Shown here: in pieces, positions 8,847-17,537 of the stretch
How the letters are laid out: every line of letters starts with the position of its first letter
Position numbering within the stretch: the stretch's first letter is position 1
DNA from: Sphingobacterium sp.
GTDB lineage: Bacteria; Bacteroidota; Bacteroidia; Sphingobacteriales; Sphingobacteriaceae
DNA length: 39,525 nt
Reading direction: 5' to 3'
Assembly (NCBI GenBank): GCA_031277685.1
Contig: JAITLV010000170.1
Span: 1-39,525, forward strand
Program-made: the position numbers and the translations under genes
The notes under the pieces: model-generated
Told to the model about the DNA's origin: nothing
The model's database searches: none
What the model saw: only the letters and a program-made list of their open reading frames with translations

Positions 8847-9725
8847 ATGTCAGAATACGAATTAAGCACACAAAAAAGAAAAACAAAGTCTGTATATGTA
8901 TCCACAGTTATCAGTATCGCACTGGTGCTTTTGGTAACAGGTATGTTGGGATTACTATTGGTGCACGCTAAAAACCTTTCAAAGTACGTTAAAGAAAACA
9001 TTGTCCTGAATGTCATTGTCAATGATGGCACCAGTGAAGGCGATGTACTTTCTCTCCAAAAAGAACTTGAAAAAGATCCTTATGTCCTCCGTTCAGTATA
9101 TATCAGCAAGGAAATCGCTGCTAAAAACCTGAAAGAAGATCTTGGTGAGGATTTTGTGCAGTATCTTGGGCATAATCCATTATTACCTTCATTAGATGTT
9201 TACATGAAGGAAAATTATGCCAATACAGATAGTATTAAAACCTTCATTGAAAAAATCTCCCGAAACAATAAGATCAAAGAGGTCGTTTATCAGGAATCAT
9301 TAATTGACATGGTCAATAAAAATGTACGTATCATCGGAATGATTGTTTTGGCCTTCGCAGTTATTTTATTGATCATTGCTGTGGCCTTGATTAATAACAC
9401 AATACGCCTAGCAATTTATTCACAGCGTTTCTTGATTAAAAGCATGCAACTGATCGGTGCGACGAAGAACTTTATCCGCAAACCGTTTATTACCTATGGA
9501 ATTATCCACGGTTTGCTCGGCTCGCTGATCGCAATTTTACTGTTGATACTGACGCTCAAATTTGCGCAGCAACAAATTCCTGAATTGGTATTTTTACGCA
9601 ATTGGTTTGAATTCGCGATTATCTTCCTAGGTGTCATCCTTATTGGAATTTTAATTTCAGGCTTTAGTACTTATTTCGCTGTAACTAAATATTTAAAAGC
9701 TCAATCTAACGATTTATATAGATAA
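8847..9725 (+). CDS. ftsX: Cell division permease-like protein FtsX
   Basis: The product (292 residues) has the FtsX layout: a short cytoplasmic head, one membrane helix (about 16-40), a periplasmic domain of roughly 120 residues, then three helices, with the cytoplasmic loop (SQRFLIKSMQLIGATKNFIRKPF) that contacts the ATPase FtsE. FtsEX controls septal peptidoglycan hydrolases in most bacteria. ftsE is not adjacent here. The ATG at 8847 was preferred to a TTG three codons upstream. The gene is 2 bp from the DUF3098 gene and heads the run DUF3098-uppP-truB-ribF. A weak -7 match (TACTTTCG) lies at 8819-8826. Confidence 0.92.
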   Translation: MSEYELSTQKRKTKSVYVSTVISIALVLLVTGMLGLLLVHAKNLSKYVKENIVLNVIVNDGTSEGDVLSLQKELEKDPYVLRSVYISKEIAAKNLKEDLGEDFVQYLGHNPLLPSLDVYMKENYANTDSIKTFIEKISRNNKIKEVVYQESLIDMVNKNVRIIGMIVLAFAVILLIIAVALINNTIRLAIYSQRFLIKSMQLIGATKNFIRKPFITYGIIHGLLGSLIAILLLILTLKFAQQQIPELVFLRNWFEFAIIFLGVILIGILISGFSTYFAVTKYLKAQSNDLYR

Positions 9726-9727
9726 AA

Positions 9728-9973
9728 ATGGCTCAAATAAAGAAATCTACTGAATCTGTAAGTAAAGGTTCTTTCGTATTTTCCAAAGTAAATTATCAGC
9801 TTTTTATAGCTAGTTTGGTTATTGTAATCATTGGCTTTGCCCTGATGTCTGGTGAATCTGATATTTATAGTTTTACCAAAATTACGCTAGCCCCTATTGT
9901 GGTAGTGCTTGGGTTTGCATTAGGATTTGTTGCGATCCTATATCGTCCCAAAACAACTAAAACTGAAGAATAA
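9728..9973 (+). CDS. DUF3098 small membrane protein
   Basis: The 81-residue product has two hydrophobic helices (about 25-43 and 52-72) separated by a short loop (SGESDIYSFTKIT) and ends with a charged tail (YRPKTTKTEE). It matches DUF3098, a family found in Bacteroidota and commonly lying between ftsX and uppP, as here. The function is unknown; gene order suggests a link to envelope or division functions, which is inference. It follows ftsX by 2 bp and precedes uppP by 15 bp, so it is almost certainly in the same transcript. Confidence 0.88.
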   Translation: MAQIKKSTESVSKGSFVFSKVNYQLFIASLVIVIIGFALMSGESDIYSFTKITLAPIVVVLGFALGFVAILYRPKTTKTEE

Positions 9974-9988
9974 TCTTATTAAAAACAG

Positions 9989-10783
9989 ATGTCTATTATT
10001 GAAGCTATAATCCTTGCTATTATCGAAGGATTAACGGAGTTTTTACCTGTCTCCTCCACAGGACATATGATCATTGCAACTGCGCTAATGGGCATTCAGC
10101 CCTCCGCATTTGTAAAATTATTTACGATTGTCATTCAACTGGGAACGATACTGTCGGTGCTGGTTTTGTATTATAAAAGATTCTTTAAATCACTTTCCTT
10201 TTACTACAAATTGGTGATTGCGGCTATTCCGGCCTCGGTATTGGGATTACTTTTTAATGATTATATCGATTCGCTTCTAGAGAGCCCACTGGTTGTTGCT
10301 ATCATGTTGGTCATCGGCGGTATTGTCCTGCTATTTGTAGACAAATGGTTCAATAAACCCACGGTTGAAGATTCAGACAACGTTTCCTACAAACAGGCGT
10401 TTATGATTGGTGTTTACCAATGTTTGGCCTTGATTCCGGGTACTTCCCGATCAGCAAGCACGATCATTGGCGGTATGGCAGAGAAACTAACACGTAAGGC
10501 AGCAGCAGAATTTTCATTTTTCTTGGCTCTGCCTATGATGTTTGGCGCGTCAGCGGTCAAACTTTTGAAGTTTTTCAAAGAAGGCAATACATTTACAGGT
10601 GAAGAGCTCAACTTGCTTATCGTTGGTAATCTAATTGGTTTTGTGGTAGCAATTGTTGCGATCAAATCTTTTATTGGGTTTCTCACCAAATATGGCTTCA
10701 AGGCTTTCGGATGGTATAGAATAGTTGTGGGGGTTATTATCTTGGCTCTACTCCTTTCGGGTCATAGTTTACAAATTATCTAA
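9989..10783 (+). CDS. uppP: Undecaprenyl-diphosphate phosphatase
   Basis: The 264-residue integral membrane protein is UppP/BacA. It dephosphorylates undecaprenyl pyrophosphate so that the lipid carrier of peptidoglycan and other envelope glycans can be reused. Both family motifs are present: EGLTEFLPVSSTGH (13-26), containing the ExxxE pair and a serine-rich loop, and PGTSRSAST (150-158), with the essential arginine. About seven to eight hydrophobic segments are visible and the length is normal. It lies 15 bp after the DUF3098 gene and 9 bp before truB. Confidence 0.97.
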   Translation: MSIIEAIILAIIEGLTEFLPVSSTGHMIIATALMGIQPSAFVKLFTIVIQLGTILSVLVLYYKRFFKSLSFYYKLVIAAIPASVLGLLFNDYIDSLLESPLVVAIMLVIGGIVLLFVDKWFNKPTVEDSDNVSYKQAFMIGVYQCLALIPGTSRSASTIIGGMAEKLTRKAAAEFSFFLALPMMFGASAVKLLKFFKEGNTFTGEELNLLIVGNLIGFVVAIVAIKSFIGFLTKYGFKAFGWYRIVVGVIILALLLSGHSLQII

Positions 10784-10792
10784 CATTTTTTC

Positions 10793-11515
10793 ATGGAAAA
10801 CAGAGAGGTTGGTGAAAATTCAGCAAGATTTAATTTTGCTGAAGGTGAAATGTTGTTGATTGATAAACCTTTAACATGGACAAGTTTCGACGTTGTTGGT
10901 AAAGTCAGAAACTCACTAAAACCATTAAAATTAAAAGTTGGCCATGCCGGTACTTTAGATCCTTTAGCAACAGGGCTCTTGATTGTATGTACAGGCAAAT
11001 GGACAAAAAAAATTGACAGTTATCAGGCTGAAGACAAAGAATATACCGGAACAATTACTTTAGGTGGCACAACCCCTTCGTATGACTTAGAAACCGAAAT
11101 TGACGAGACGTTCCCTATTGCACATATTACCGATCAGATGATTTTAGATGTGGCAAAATCCTTTGAAGGTGACATCCAACAATTTCCGCCGGCACACTCG
11201 GCCATAAAGATCAATGGTGAACGTGTTTATGAAAAAGCCCGCCGTGGTGAAGATGTCGAAATAAAATCCCGCCAGGTACGGATCAATAGCTTTGAAATCG
11301 AAAAAATTGAACTTCCGAATGTGTATTTTCGCGTTTCCTGTACAAAAGGTACCTATATTAGGTCATTGGCCTACGACTTTGGAAAAGCTTTGCAGAGTGG
11401 ATCACATCTCAGTTCGCTAAGACGTACCAAAAGTGGTGACTATACTGTCGAAAATGCATGGAATCTCGAACAGCTTATCGCCGAAATAAAACGTCATAAG
11501 GAAATCATTAAATAA
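10793..11515 (+). CDS. truB: tRNA pseudouridine(55) synthase
   Basis: The product (240 residues) isomerises U55 in the T-loop of tRNAs. The catalytic motif GHAGTLDPLATG is at 50-61, with the nucleophilic aspartate D56. The conserved KPLTWTSFDVV lies near the N-terminus, and the YIRSLAYDFG motif is in the C-terminal half. It is a short TruB without a long C-terminal PUA domain, as in other Bacteroidota. The extended N-terminus (ENREVGENSARFNFAEGEM) precedes the usual start of similarity at residue 21, so a shorter start at the internal ATG there is possible. The gene is 9 bp after uppP. Confidence 0.95.
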   Translation: MENREVGENSARFNFAEGEMLLIDKPLTWTSFDVVGKVRNSLKPLKLKVGHAGTLDPLATGLLIVCTGKWTKKIDSYQAEDKEYTGTITLGGTTPSYDLETEIDETFPIAHITDQMILDVAKSFEGDIQQFPPAHSAIKINGERVYEKARRGEDVEIKSRQVRINSFEIEKIELPNVYFRVSCTKGTYIRSLAYDFGKALQSGSHLSSLRRTKSGDYTVENAWNLEQLIAEIKRHKEIIK

Positions 11516-11547
11516 CCCTATGGGTGCACTTTATTGATTCTTTATCT

Positions 11548-11555
11548 TATTTTTG
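11548..11555 (+). promoter_or_regulatory. -7 promoter element before ribF
   Basis: TATTTTTG matches TAnnTTTG and ends 16 nt before the ribF ATG, in the only sizeable gap (55 bp) of the ftsX-ribF run. The nearest TTG (11534-11536) is only 11 bp upstream, so the -33 partner is missing. It suggests an extra internal promoter for ribF. Confidence 0.4.
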
Positions 11556-11570
11556 CAAAAAATCCTATAA

Positions 11571-12545
11571 ATGAAAATCTACAGAAGTTTAGAAGATTTC
11601 GCCCCCGTTGAAAACGCAGTAGTTACTATTGGTACTTTTGATGGTGTTCATATTGGTCATCAAAAAATATTAGTCCACCTCAAGGAGGCTGCACAAAAAA
11701 TTAACGGTGAAACTATATTGCTTACTTTCTTTCCACATCCGCGTTTAATAATTAATCCGGACGATGATAGCTTACGCTTAATAAATGATATTGAAGAGAA
11801 GGTAAGTCAATTGAGCAAGGTAGGTATTGACCATCTTATTATCATCCCCTTTTCCCGTGATTTCTCCAATCAGACCCCTGAAGAATATATTAGCAATGTG
11901 CTTGTCGGTAAACTGGGAACAAAAAAGATTGTTATCGGATACGATCACCACTTTGGAAAGGACCGCAAGGGCTCTCTAGGTGATTTGGAACAATTTGCTT
12001 CCATATTCGATTACAGTGTGGATGAAATCCCGGAACAGGATATCAATGATATAGCAGTCTCTTCTACCCGTGTGCGTGAAGCGCTCATCAAAGGTGATAT
12101 CAAAACAGCTAATCTATATTTAGGTTATCCGTTTGAATTGACCGGAACAGTGATCAGAGGAGACCAAATCGGCCGGACGATCGGGTTCCCGACAGCCAAC
12201 CTACAGGTACATGAACCCCATAAATTAATTCCCGCGTATGGCATTTACGCCGTGGAGGTTTATATATACGATCAAATCCAAAATATCACGACAGGTGAAT
12301 ATAGAGAAGAAGGGCCTTTTTCTATTGCTAAAGGTATGGGCTATATTGGTACTAGGCCTACAGTCGATGGGATGAATCGTGCCATTGAGATCAGTCTATT
12401 TGATTTTGATCAGGATATATATGGCAAGACACTCCGTGTCAAATTCCTCCATTTTATCCGCCATGATGAACGTTTTGATTCGCTGGAAGAGATGAAAGCG
12501 CAGATCAAAGCCGATGAAATCGAAATAAGAAGTCTAATCGGATAA
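11571..12545 (+). CDS. ribF: Bifunctional riboflavin kinase / FAD synthetase
   Basis: The 324-residue product makes FMN from riboflavin and then FAD from FMN. The N-terminal nucleotidyltransferase domain shows TIGTFDGVHIGHQ (19-31), a HIGH-type ATP-binding motif, and later SSTRVREAL (164-172). The C-terminal kinase domain starts near 185 and has GRTIGFPTANL (201-211), with the PTAN motif that binds ATP and Mg. The length is normal for the bifunctional enzyme. No FMN riboswitch fits in the 55-bp leader. A 46-bp palindromic terminator follows. Confidence 0.96.
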   Translation: MKIYRSLEDFAPVENAVVTIGTFDGVHIGHQKILVHLKEAAQKINGETILLTFFPHPRLIINPDDDSLRLINDIEEKVSQLSKVGIDHLIIIPFSRDFSNQTPEEYISNVLVGKLGTKKIVIGYDHHFGKDRKGSLGDLEQFASIFDYSVDEIPEQDINDIAVSSTRVREALIKGDIKTANLYLGYPFELTGTVIRGDQIGRTIGFPTANLQVHEPHKLIPAYGIYAVEVYIYDQIQNITTGEYREEGPFSIAKGMGYIGTRPTVDGMNRAIEISLFDFDQDIYGKTLRVKFLHFIRHDERFDSLEEMKAQIKADEIEIRSLIG

Positions 12546-12560
12546 AATCATTCGATCACA

Positions 12561-12606
12561 TTCATAAAAAGAAAAAGCGGGAATTCCCGCTTTTTCTTTT
12601 TATGAA
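12561..12606. terminator. Perfect 46-bp palindromic bidirectional terminator (ribF/aroQ)
   Basis: Two 23-nt arms meeting at GAATTC are exactly complementary. A GC core (AGCGGGAATTCCCGCT) is flanked by A-rich and T-rich tails on both sides, so it can end transcripts from both convergent genes. Confidence 0.9.
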
Positions 12607-12611
12607 TGGCT

Positions 12612-12640
12612 TTCGTTGCCTACTGATTCTACGCAACGAA
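12612..12640. repeat. Inverted repeat downstream of aroQ
   Basis: TTCGTTGC (12612-12619) is complementary to GCAACGAA (12633-12640) across a 13-nt loop. There is no T-run, so it is not a terminator by itself. It may protect the aroQ or ribF 3' end. Confidence 0.5.
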
Positions 12641-12693
12641 GATGTTAAGTATTGTTGAGGTCAAATGAGCCTTTAAGCACTACCAGGAAAGTT

Positions 12694-13113
12694 CTAAACT
12701 AAAAGTGCTTCGATGCCAAGTCGATAACTATCCAATCCAAAACCACAAATCACACCCTGGCAATTTTTAGCTAAAAAGGAATGATGACGAAATTCCTCCC
12801 GTTGATGAACATTGCTGATATGAACTTCAATAACAGGCGTACGAACCGCAGCAATAGCGTCTCCAATGGCAATGGATGTATGTGTATAAGCACCCGCATT
12901 CATCACAATACCATCGTATTCAAAGCCTACCTCGTGAATTTTATCAATTAATATTCCTTCGGAATTACTCTGAAAATATTCCAATTGAATAGTTGTAAAG
13001 CGTTTTTTCAATTCCTCAAAATAACTTAAGAAATCCTGGTCTCCATAGATTGACTTTTCCCTAACACCCAATAAATTTAAATTTGGACCATTTAATACAA
13101 GGATTTTTTTCAT
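12694..13113 (-). CDS. aroQ: Type II 3-dehydroquinate dehydratase
   Basis: The product (139 residues) dehydrates 3-dehydroquinate to 3-dehydroshikimate, the third step of the shikimate pathway. Family motifs are complete: NGPNLNLLG (8-16), the catalytic tyrosine in SIYGDQ (Y23), NAGAYTHTSIAIGDA (72-86) with the substrate-binding asparagine, and EVHISNVHQREEFR (96-109) with the catalytic histidine H98. The usual NPGAYTH is NAGAYTH here, a mild change. The gene stands alone, with terminators on both sides. Confidence 0.96.
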   Translation of the reverse strand: MKKILVLNGPNLNLLGVREKSIYGDQDFLSYFEELKKRFTTIQLEYFQSNSEGILIDKIHEVGFEYDGIVMNAGAYTHTSIAIGDAIAAVRTPVIEVHISNVHQREEFRHHSFLAKNCQGVICGFGLDSYRLGIEALLV

Positions 13114-13210
13114 CAGTATTTAATAATTTATATAATATCTGGCTATTTGGTCATACATTTAAGATTGTCGCTTCCGTATAGCCCCTAAACAATATAAAAA
13201 AGCTTATTAA

Positions 13211-13267
13211 ACAAAAAACATCATGATTATACATTCCTTTATACGGCCTGAATAAGCATGATGTTTT
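13211..13267 (-). terminator. Terminator of the RemB-like gene
   Basis: AAAACATCATG pairs with CATGATGTTTT over a 31-nt loop, and the minus-strand transcript continues into a U-run (T-run to about 13213) 37 nt after the stop codon. The loop is long but the stem is an exact 11 bp. Confidence 0.65.
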
Positions 13268-13303
13268 CATAAGCTGTAATATGCTCAAATATAGAAAAAC
13301 TTC

Positions 13304-14977
13304 CTATAAATCATTATAGATCGCTCTAAAGCTTGAACGAAGTCCAAAGGTAACCACACCTGATTTATTTACGACAGGGGTATCATACTGCGCTTTGGCA
13401 TAACGCTGCATATAGCCCAATTCTAAACGAAGATTATATTTAGGATTAAGTACATACGCTGCTTTCGCATCGGCATAATAAATATTGTTTTTTATTCCCT
13501 GTCCAATATGGTTACCGTACATATTTGGAATTGTTCGATATGATTGAAAAATATCTCCGCCCATATTACTTCCATCTGGCAGATCCAATCCATTTTGGGT
13601 GTACATCCCCTGCAATGAAAAATCCCATCTGTCCCAAGCATAATTTACAAGACCGACCAACTCTCTAAAATTAGCCCCTTTTGGATGCGCTAATGGTTCG
13701 GCATTGTTGCTGTAATTCGAGTAGGATTTAAAGTGGGCATAGGTATAAGGTCTAGCCGTATTGTATTCTGCGAGGAAATTCAAGTTTTTGACACCAAACA
13801 TATCATAACCTCTTAGCCCCAACTGTGCTCCCCATTTGTTGTGAGCATAGCCATTCCCCGCAAAAAATTCTTTGGCCGTAAATTCCCCCAATAGAAATTG
13901 GCCATATACCGTTAAATTATAGGGTAATTTATATTTTGAAGTGGCTCCCAAAAACATCTTATCAGGTGACGTTCGATTATTACTCTCCACAGGACGGATA
14001 AAAATAATCGGGCTCAAATAACTGAAGTCGAAACCTCTTTTTCCGGCTTCATCCTGTGCTGCCCAAACAACAGATTGAAAAAATCCCACAGATAGCTTGT
14101 TGGTTACATTCCAATCCAAGTACTGGAAGGCGCCCCATTTCTTTCCGTCTCCCAAACGTGTATTAATCTGTCCCTCCATAGGAAATGTGCCCGTCAAATC
14201 CTGTCTCGGATGTGTCGGATCATTCATATAGGCCCAGATAGAGGTATACTGTACATTACCGATTGTACCCGTAAGTTTCAGATGTGCATAATTAGACGAA
14301 AAGTCAGAAAGCAACATCGAACGATAACCGTCACCAATAAAATTCTTATCGTAAGCTATGGTCGCTTGGATATACTTGTGCGCATCGTAGGTCATGCTTG
14401 CTGTGGCATACATCCAGTCCATTTTATTCTTGGACTGAAATTTAGTATTTCCCTGACCTGGGATTACCTTATTGGCGACAATATAATCATCTAAGTATTT
14501 TGGAAAAACCGCTTGAGTCTCAAAAGCCGATGCGTTGAATGTAAATTTATCACTCACGTTTAAACCAACCTGAAAGCCCCGACCGTTCATCCAGGTCCGA
14601 CGTTTATCGCCCTGCATATCCTTACCAATATACATATCCGGTAAAAAATCCGCATAGAACGTGTAATCATCCTTTTCCACTTGCACCAAATGTTCATTGA
14701 AGATCTTGCGCATAAACCAATTAGACGAAGATACTGGCTTATTGGATTGAATTGAGTCAAATTTGGCCAGCAACAAAGAATCCTTGATGACAAATGGCTT
14801 TGCTGTGGTGTGCATTCTCGTTTCAGTAGAATAAACAACATCGTTCATTTTCTGATAGAAATGGTACGAATAAGGCTGGCTTTTAATTTGTCCAAAACCT
14901 GCGAACGAGACACCTACCCCGATGCCTGCAAGGACAATTCGAAGTAAATTATTTTTTTTTGATATAGTAAGCCCCAT
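13304..14977 (-). CDS. RemB/Wzi-like outer-membrane beta-barrel protein
   Basis: The 557-residue product starts with a signal peptide (hydrophobic 12-29, ending AGFGQ). A soluble N-terminal stretch is followed by alternating amphipathic strands rich in aromatic residues (TFNASAFETQAVF, IQATIAYDKNFIGDGYRSM, LTVYGQFLLGEF, YNLRLELGYMQRYAKA), typical of an outer-membrane barrel. The NFIGDGYRSMLLSD and FLSPI-like FSYLSPIIFIRPVE segments match the family annotated as gliding-motility protein RemB or capsule-assembly Wzi-like protein. In this lineage a role in surface polysaccharide attachment is as likely as gliding. It is divergent from the GH125 gene. A near -7 element (TAATCTTTG) lies at 14996-14988 on the minus strand. 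Confidence 0.75.
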   Translation of the reverse strand: MGLTISKKNNLLRIVLAGIGVGVSFAGFGQIKSQPYSYHFYQKMNDVVYSTETRMHTTAKPFVIKDSLLLAKFDSIQSNKPVSSSNWFMRKIFNEHLVQVEKDDYTFYADFLPDMYIGKDMQGDKRRTWMNGRGFQVGLNVSDKFTFNASAFETQAVFPKYLDDYIVANKVIPGQGNTKFQSKNKMDWMYATASMTYDAHKYIQATIAYDKNFIGDGYRSMLLSDFSSNYAHLKLTGTIGNVQYTSIWAYMNDPTHPRQDLTGTFPMEGQINTRLGDGKKWGAFQYLDWNVTNKLSVGFFQSVVWAAQDEAGKRGFDFSYLSPIIFIRPVESNNRTSPDKMFLGATSKYKLPYNLTVYGQFLLGEFTAKEFFAGNGYAHNKWGAQLGLRGYDMFGVKNLNFLAEYNTARPYTYAHFKSYSNYSNNAEPLAHPKGANFRELVGLVNYAWDRWDFSLQGMYTQNGLDLPDGSNMGGDIFQSYRTIPNMYGNHIGQGIKNNIYYADAKAAYVLNPKYNLRLELGYMQRYAKAQYDTPVVNKSGVVTFGLRSSFRAIYNDL

Positions 14978-15173
14978 AAAATTATTTCAAAGATTATTTC
15001 TTCTAGCAAAATGCATTCCTAACTGCAAATTAACCGAATAAAAATGACTTTATTAACATTCGCAGTCAATTTTATAATGCTAAATCGTATTTGCTGTTCG
15101 TTATATTCAAAAATATTTATATCTTGCATCTTAGTAAATAACCCTATATAACAAACAATCAGCCTTAATCAGC

Positions 15174-16589
15174 ATGAAACGCAGAACATTTATCCAAAAC
15201 GCAAGCTTATTGACAGCGGGCGCCTTTGCAAGCAAATTTTCTTTTGCTCAAGAACATTCTTTTCCAACGGTGCGTACACCTAAAGAAAAACGACTTTTTT
15301 CAAGCAAAGTAGTTGAGGATGCAATTGCAGAATTTCAGAAAAACACGAAAAATAAAGAGCTGGCCTGGTTATTCAACAATTGTTTCCCCAATACATTAGA
15401 TACCACAGTATTCCCTTATGTTCAAAATGGGCGGAATTATACTTATGTGATCACAGGAGATATTGATGCCATGTGGTTACGTGACAGTAGTGCACAGGTA
15501 TGGCCGTACCTGCCTTTCATGAAAAAAGATAAAAAACTACAGGATCTCATCGTTGGTTTAATCCAAAAACAGAGCAAATGCATCAACATTGACCCTTATG
15601 CAAATGCTTTTTATAATGACCCTACAAAAAAAGGGGAATGGTTTAGCGACCATACAAGCATGAAATCGGGCATTCATGAACGCAAATGGGAAATAGATTC
15701 TTTGTGCTACCCTATCCGATTAGCCTACCATTACTGGAAGGAAACGAAGGACAGCAGTCCATTTAATGAAGAGTGGTTAGAGGCACAACACAAAATCTAT
15801 CAGACTTTTGTTGAACAGCAACGTAAGGACAATTTGGGGCCTTATAAGTTTGAGCGGACCACTTCAAGAGGATCTGATACGCTACAGGTAGACGGTTATG
15901 GCTATCCGGTCAACCCCGTAGGCCTGATCTGTTCAAGCTTTAGACCTTCAGATGACTCCACTATTTTTTCTTTCTTAATTCCTTCCAACTTATTTGCCAT
16001 CGTTAGCTTGAGACAATCAGCGGAGATTCTCAAAAAGGTCAAAAATGAAACAGCACTTGCAGCGAAAATGGAATCCTTAGCGAATGAAGTTGACGCCGCA
16101 GTAAATAAATATGGAATCATAGATCACCCAACTTTGGGCCGGATATATGCTTTTGAAGTCGACGGCTATTCGAGCCATTTGATGATGGATGATGCAAATA
16201 TCCCCAGTCTATTGGCTCTACCCTACTTAGGCGCTGTAAATATCAATGATGAAGTCTATCAGCGTACACGTAATTTCGTACTTTCCGATAAGAACCCATT
16301 CTTCTTTAAAGGTAGCGCTGCCGAGGGTATTGGTGGTCCACACATTGGACGTGATATGATCTGGCCAATGTCGATTATTATGCGCGCGCAGACCTCAACG
16401 AATGATGAAGAGATCCGAAACTGTATAAAAACCCTAGTTAGCACACATGGTGGAACAGGGTTTATGCACGAATCATTCCATAAAAATGATCCAAAAAAAT
16501 TCACCAGACATTGGTTTGCCTGGACAAATACATTATTTGGCGAATTAATTTGGAAAATATACAAAGAGAAACCATCTTTGCTTCAATAA
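15174..16589 (+). CDS. GH125 exo-alpha-1,6-mannosidase
   Basis: The 471-residue product is a glycoside hydrolase of family 125 (COG3538), inverting enzymes that remove terminal alpha-1,6-mannose from N-glycan-type mannans. The N-terminus (MKRRTFIQNASLLTAGAFAS) is a Tat-like signal with RRTF in place of RRxFL, so export to the periplasm is likely. Hallmarks are GDIDAMWLRDSSAQVWPY (95-112), HERKWEIDSLCYP (168-180) with the probable general acid D175, the MHESF glutamate E433 as probable general base, and TRHWFAWTNTLFGEL near the end. The catalytic assignments are by analogy with characterised GH125 enzymes. No SusC/SusD pair or other glycosidase flanks it. Confidence 0.9.
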   Translation: MKRRTFIQNASLLTAGAFASKFSFAQEHSFPTVRTPKEKRLFSSKVVEDAIAEFQKNTKNKELAWLFNNCFPNTLDTTVFPYVQNGRNYTYVITGDIDAMWLRDSSAQVWPYLPFMKKDKKLQDLIVGLIQKQSKCINIDPYANAFYNDPTKKGEWFSDHTSMKSGIHERKWEIDSLCYPIRLAYHYWKETKDSSPFNEEWLEAQHKIYQTFVEQQRKDNLGPYKFERTTSRGSDTLQVDGYGYPVNPVGLICSSFRPSDDSTIFSFLIPSNLFAIVSLRQSAEILKKVKNETALAAKMESLANEVDAAVNKYGIIDHPTLGRIYAFEVDGYSSHLMMDDANIPSLLALPYLGAVNINDEVYQRTRNFVLSDKNPFFFKGSAAEGIGGPHIGRDMIWPMSIIMRAQTSTNDEEIRNCIKTLVSTHGGTGFMHESFHKNDPKKFTRHWFAWTNTLFGELIWKIYKEKPSLLQ

Positions 16590-16602
16590 AACTGAAGCTT
16601 CT

Positions 16603-16643
16603 AACGCAATGTTATAGGTGGATGTAACTTATAGCATTGCGTT
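16603..16643 (+). promoter_or_regulatory. Hairpin abutting the murI start codon
   Basis: AACGCAATGTTATA (16603-16616) pairs with TATAGCATTGCGTT (16630-16643) over a 13-nt loop, 14 bp with one G-U wobble. The 3' arm ends directly before the ATG at 16644. No U-run follows, so it is a poor intrinsic terminator. It could limit translation of murI or protect the GH125 mRNA end. Confidence 0.55.
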
Positions 16644-17468
16644 ATGGATAATACATTAACTTCTGGGCCCATTGGAATCTTCGATTCAGGCTATGGCGGT
16701 CTTTCAGTATTTAAGGAAATTCAGCAACTTCTTCCTCAATATGACTATATTTATCTGGGCGACAATGCGCGTGTCCCCTATGGTACACGATCATTTGAGA
16801 CAGTATATAACTATACAAAGCAATGTGTGTTCAAATTATTTGATCTTGGTTGCAATCTTGTTATTTTAGCCTGTAACACAGCCTCAGCAAAAGCTTTAAG
16901 GACAATACAACAACATGATCTTCCACCCGGAAAAAAAGTACTTGGCGTCATCAGACCAACCACGGAGATCATACATAATTTTACACAGACAAACAAAATC
17001 GGTATCCTCGCAACGACTGGCACAGTAAAATCGGAGTCTTATAAGATAGAGATCCAGAAATTCAATCCGGAAATTGAAGTTTTTCAGCATGACTGCCCTT
17101 TTTGGGTTCCCTTGGTTGAAAATAATGAGATCAATACAGAAGGTGCGCATTATTTTGTCCAAAAAGATATCCATGAACTGTTAGGGAAATGCGATCAAAT
17201 TGACACGATTGTTCTGGCTTGTACACATTACCCGCTCTTATTGCCTGTCATTGAAAAATATGTACCAAAAAATATCAATATTATCTCCCAGGGACCTATT
17301 GTTGCAAAAAGTCTGCAAGAATATCTTCACCGACATACCGAAATAGAAACATACTGTTCCAAAAGCAGTCAATTGGCTTTCTATACCACAGATGATCCCA
17401 GGGATTTTGAAACCAAAGCAAAAGTATTCTTTGGAAAACAGGTAGATGCGAGCCATATCAGCGTTTAA
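16644..17468 (+). CDS. murI: Glutamate racemase
   Basis: The product (274 residues) interconverts L- and D-glutamate, supplying D-Glu for peptidoglycan. The two catalytic cysteines sit in their motifs: ACNTAS (C77) and ACTHYP (C193). The N-terminal IGIFDSGYGGLSV (10-22) and GDNARVPYG (39-47) are also intact. No other in-frame ATG lies before the first motif, so the start at 16644 is firm even though a hairpin touches it. It follows the GH125 gene by 54 bp and may be read through from it, although the two have no obvious functional link. Confidence 0.97.
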   Translation: MDNTLTSGPIGIFDSGYGGLSVFKEIQQLLPQYDYIYLGDNARVPYGTRSFETVYNYTKQCVFKLFDLGCNLVILACNTASAKALRTIQQHDLPPGKKVLGVIRPTTEIIHNFTQTNKIGILATTGTVKSESYKIEIQKFNPEIEVFQHDCPFWVPLVENNEINTEGAHYFVQKDIHELLGKCDQIDTIVLACTHYPLLLPVIEKYVPKNINIISQGPIVAKSLQEYLHRHTEIETYCSKSSQLAFYTTDDPRDFETKAKVFFGKQVDASHISV

Positions 17469-17537
17469 GAGAGGTGGCTGCGAATTTTTAAAACTTTTTT
17501 CATTTACTTTTCGTTATTCTAGGTAAAGGAGCATCCA

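Noticed and set aside
11516..11570. FMN riboswitch before ribF
   Set aside because: The gap is 55 bp, too short for the aptamer, and none of its conserved blocks is present.
14210..14494. A plus-strand frame inside the RemB-like gene
   Set aside because: It is antisense to a barrel gene whose strands are clearly coding; there is no promoter or domain support.
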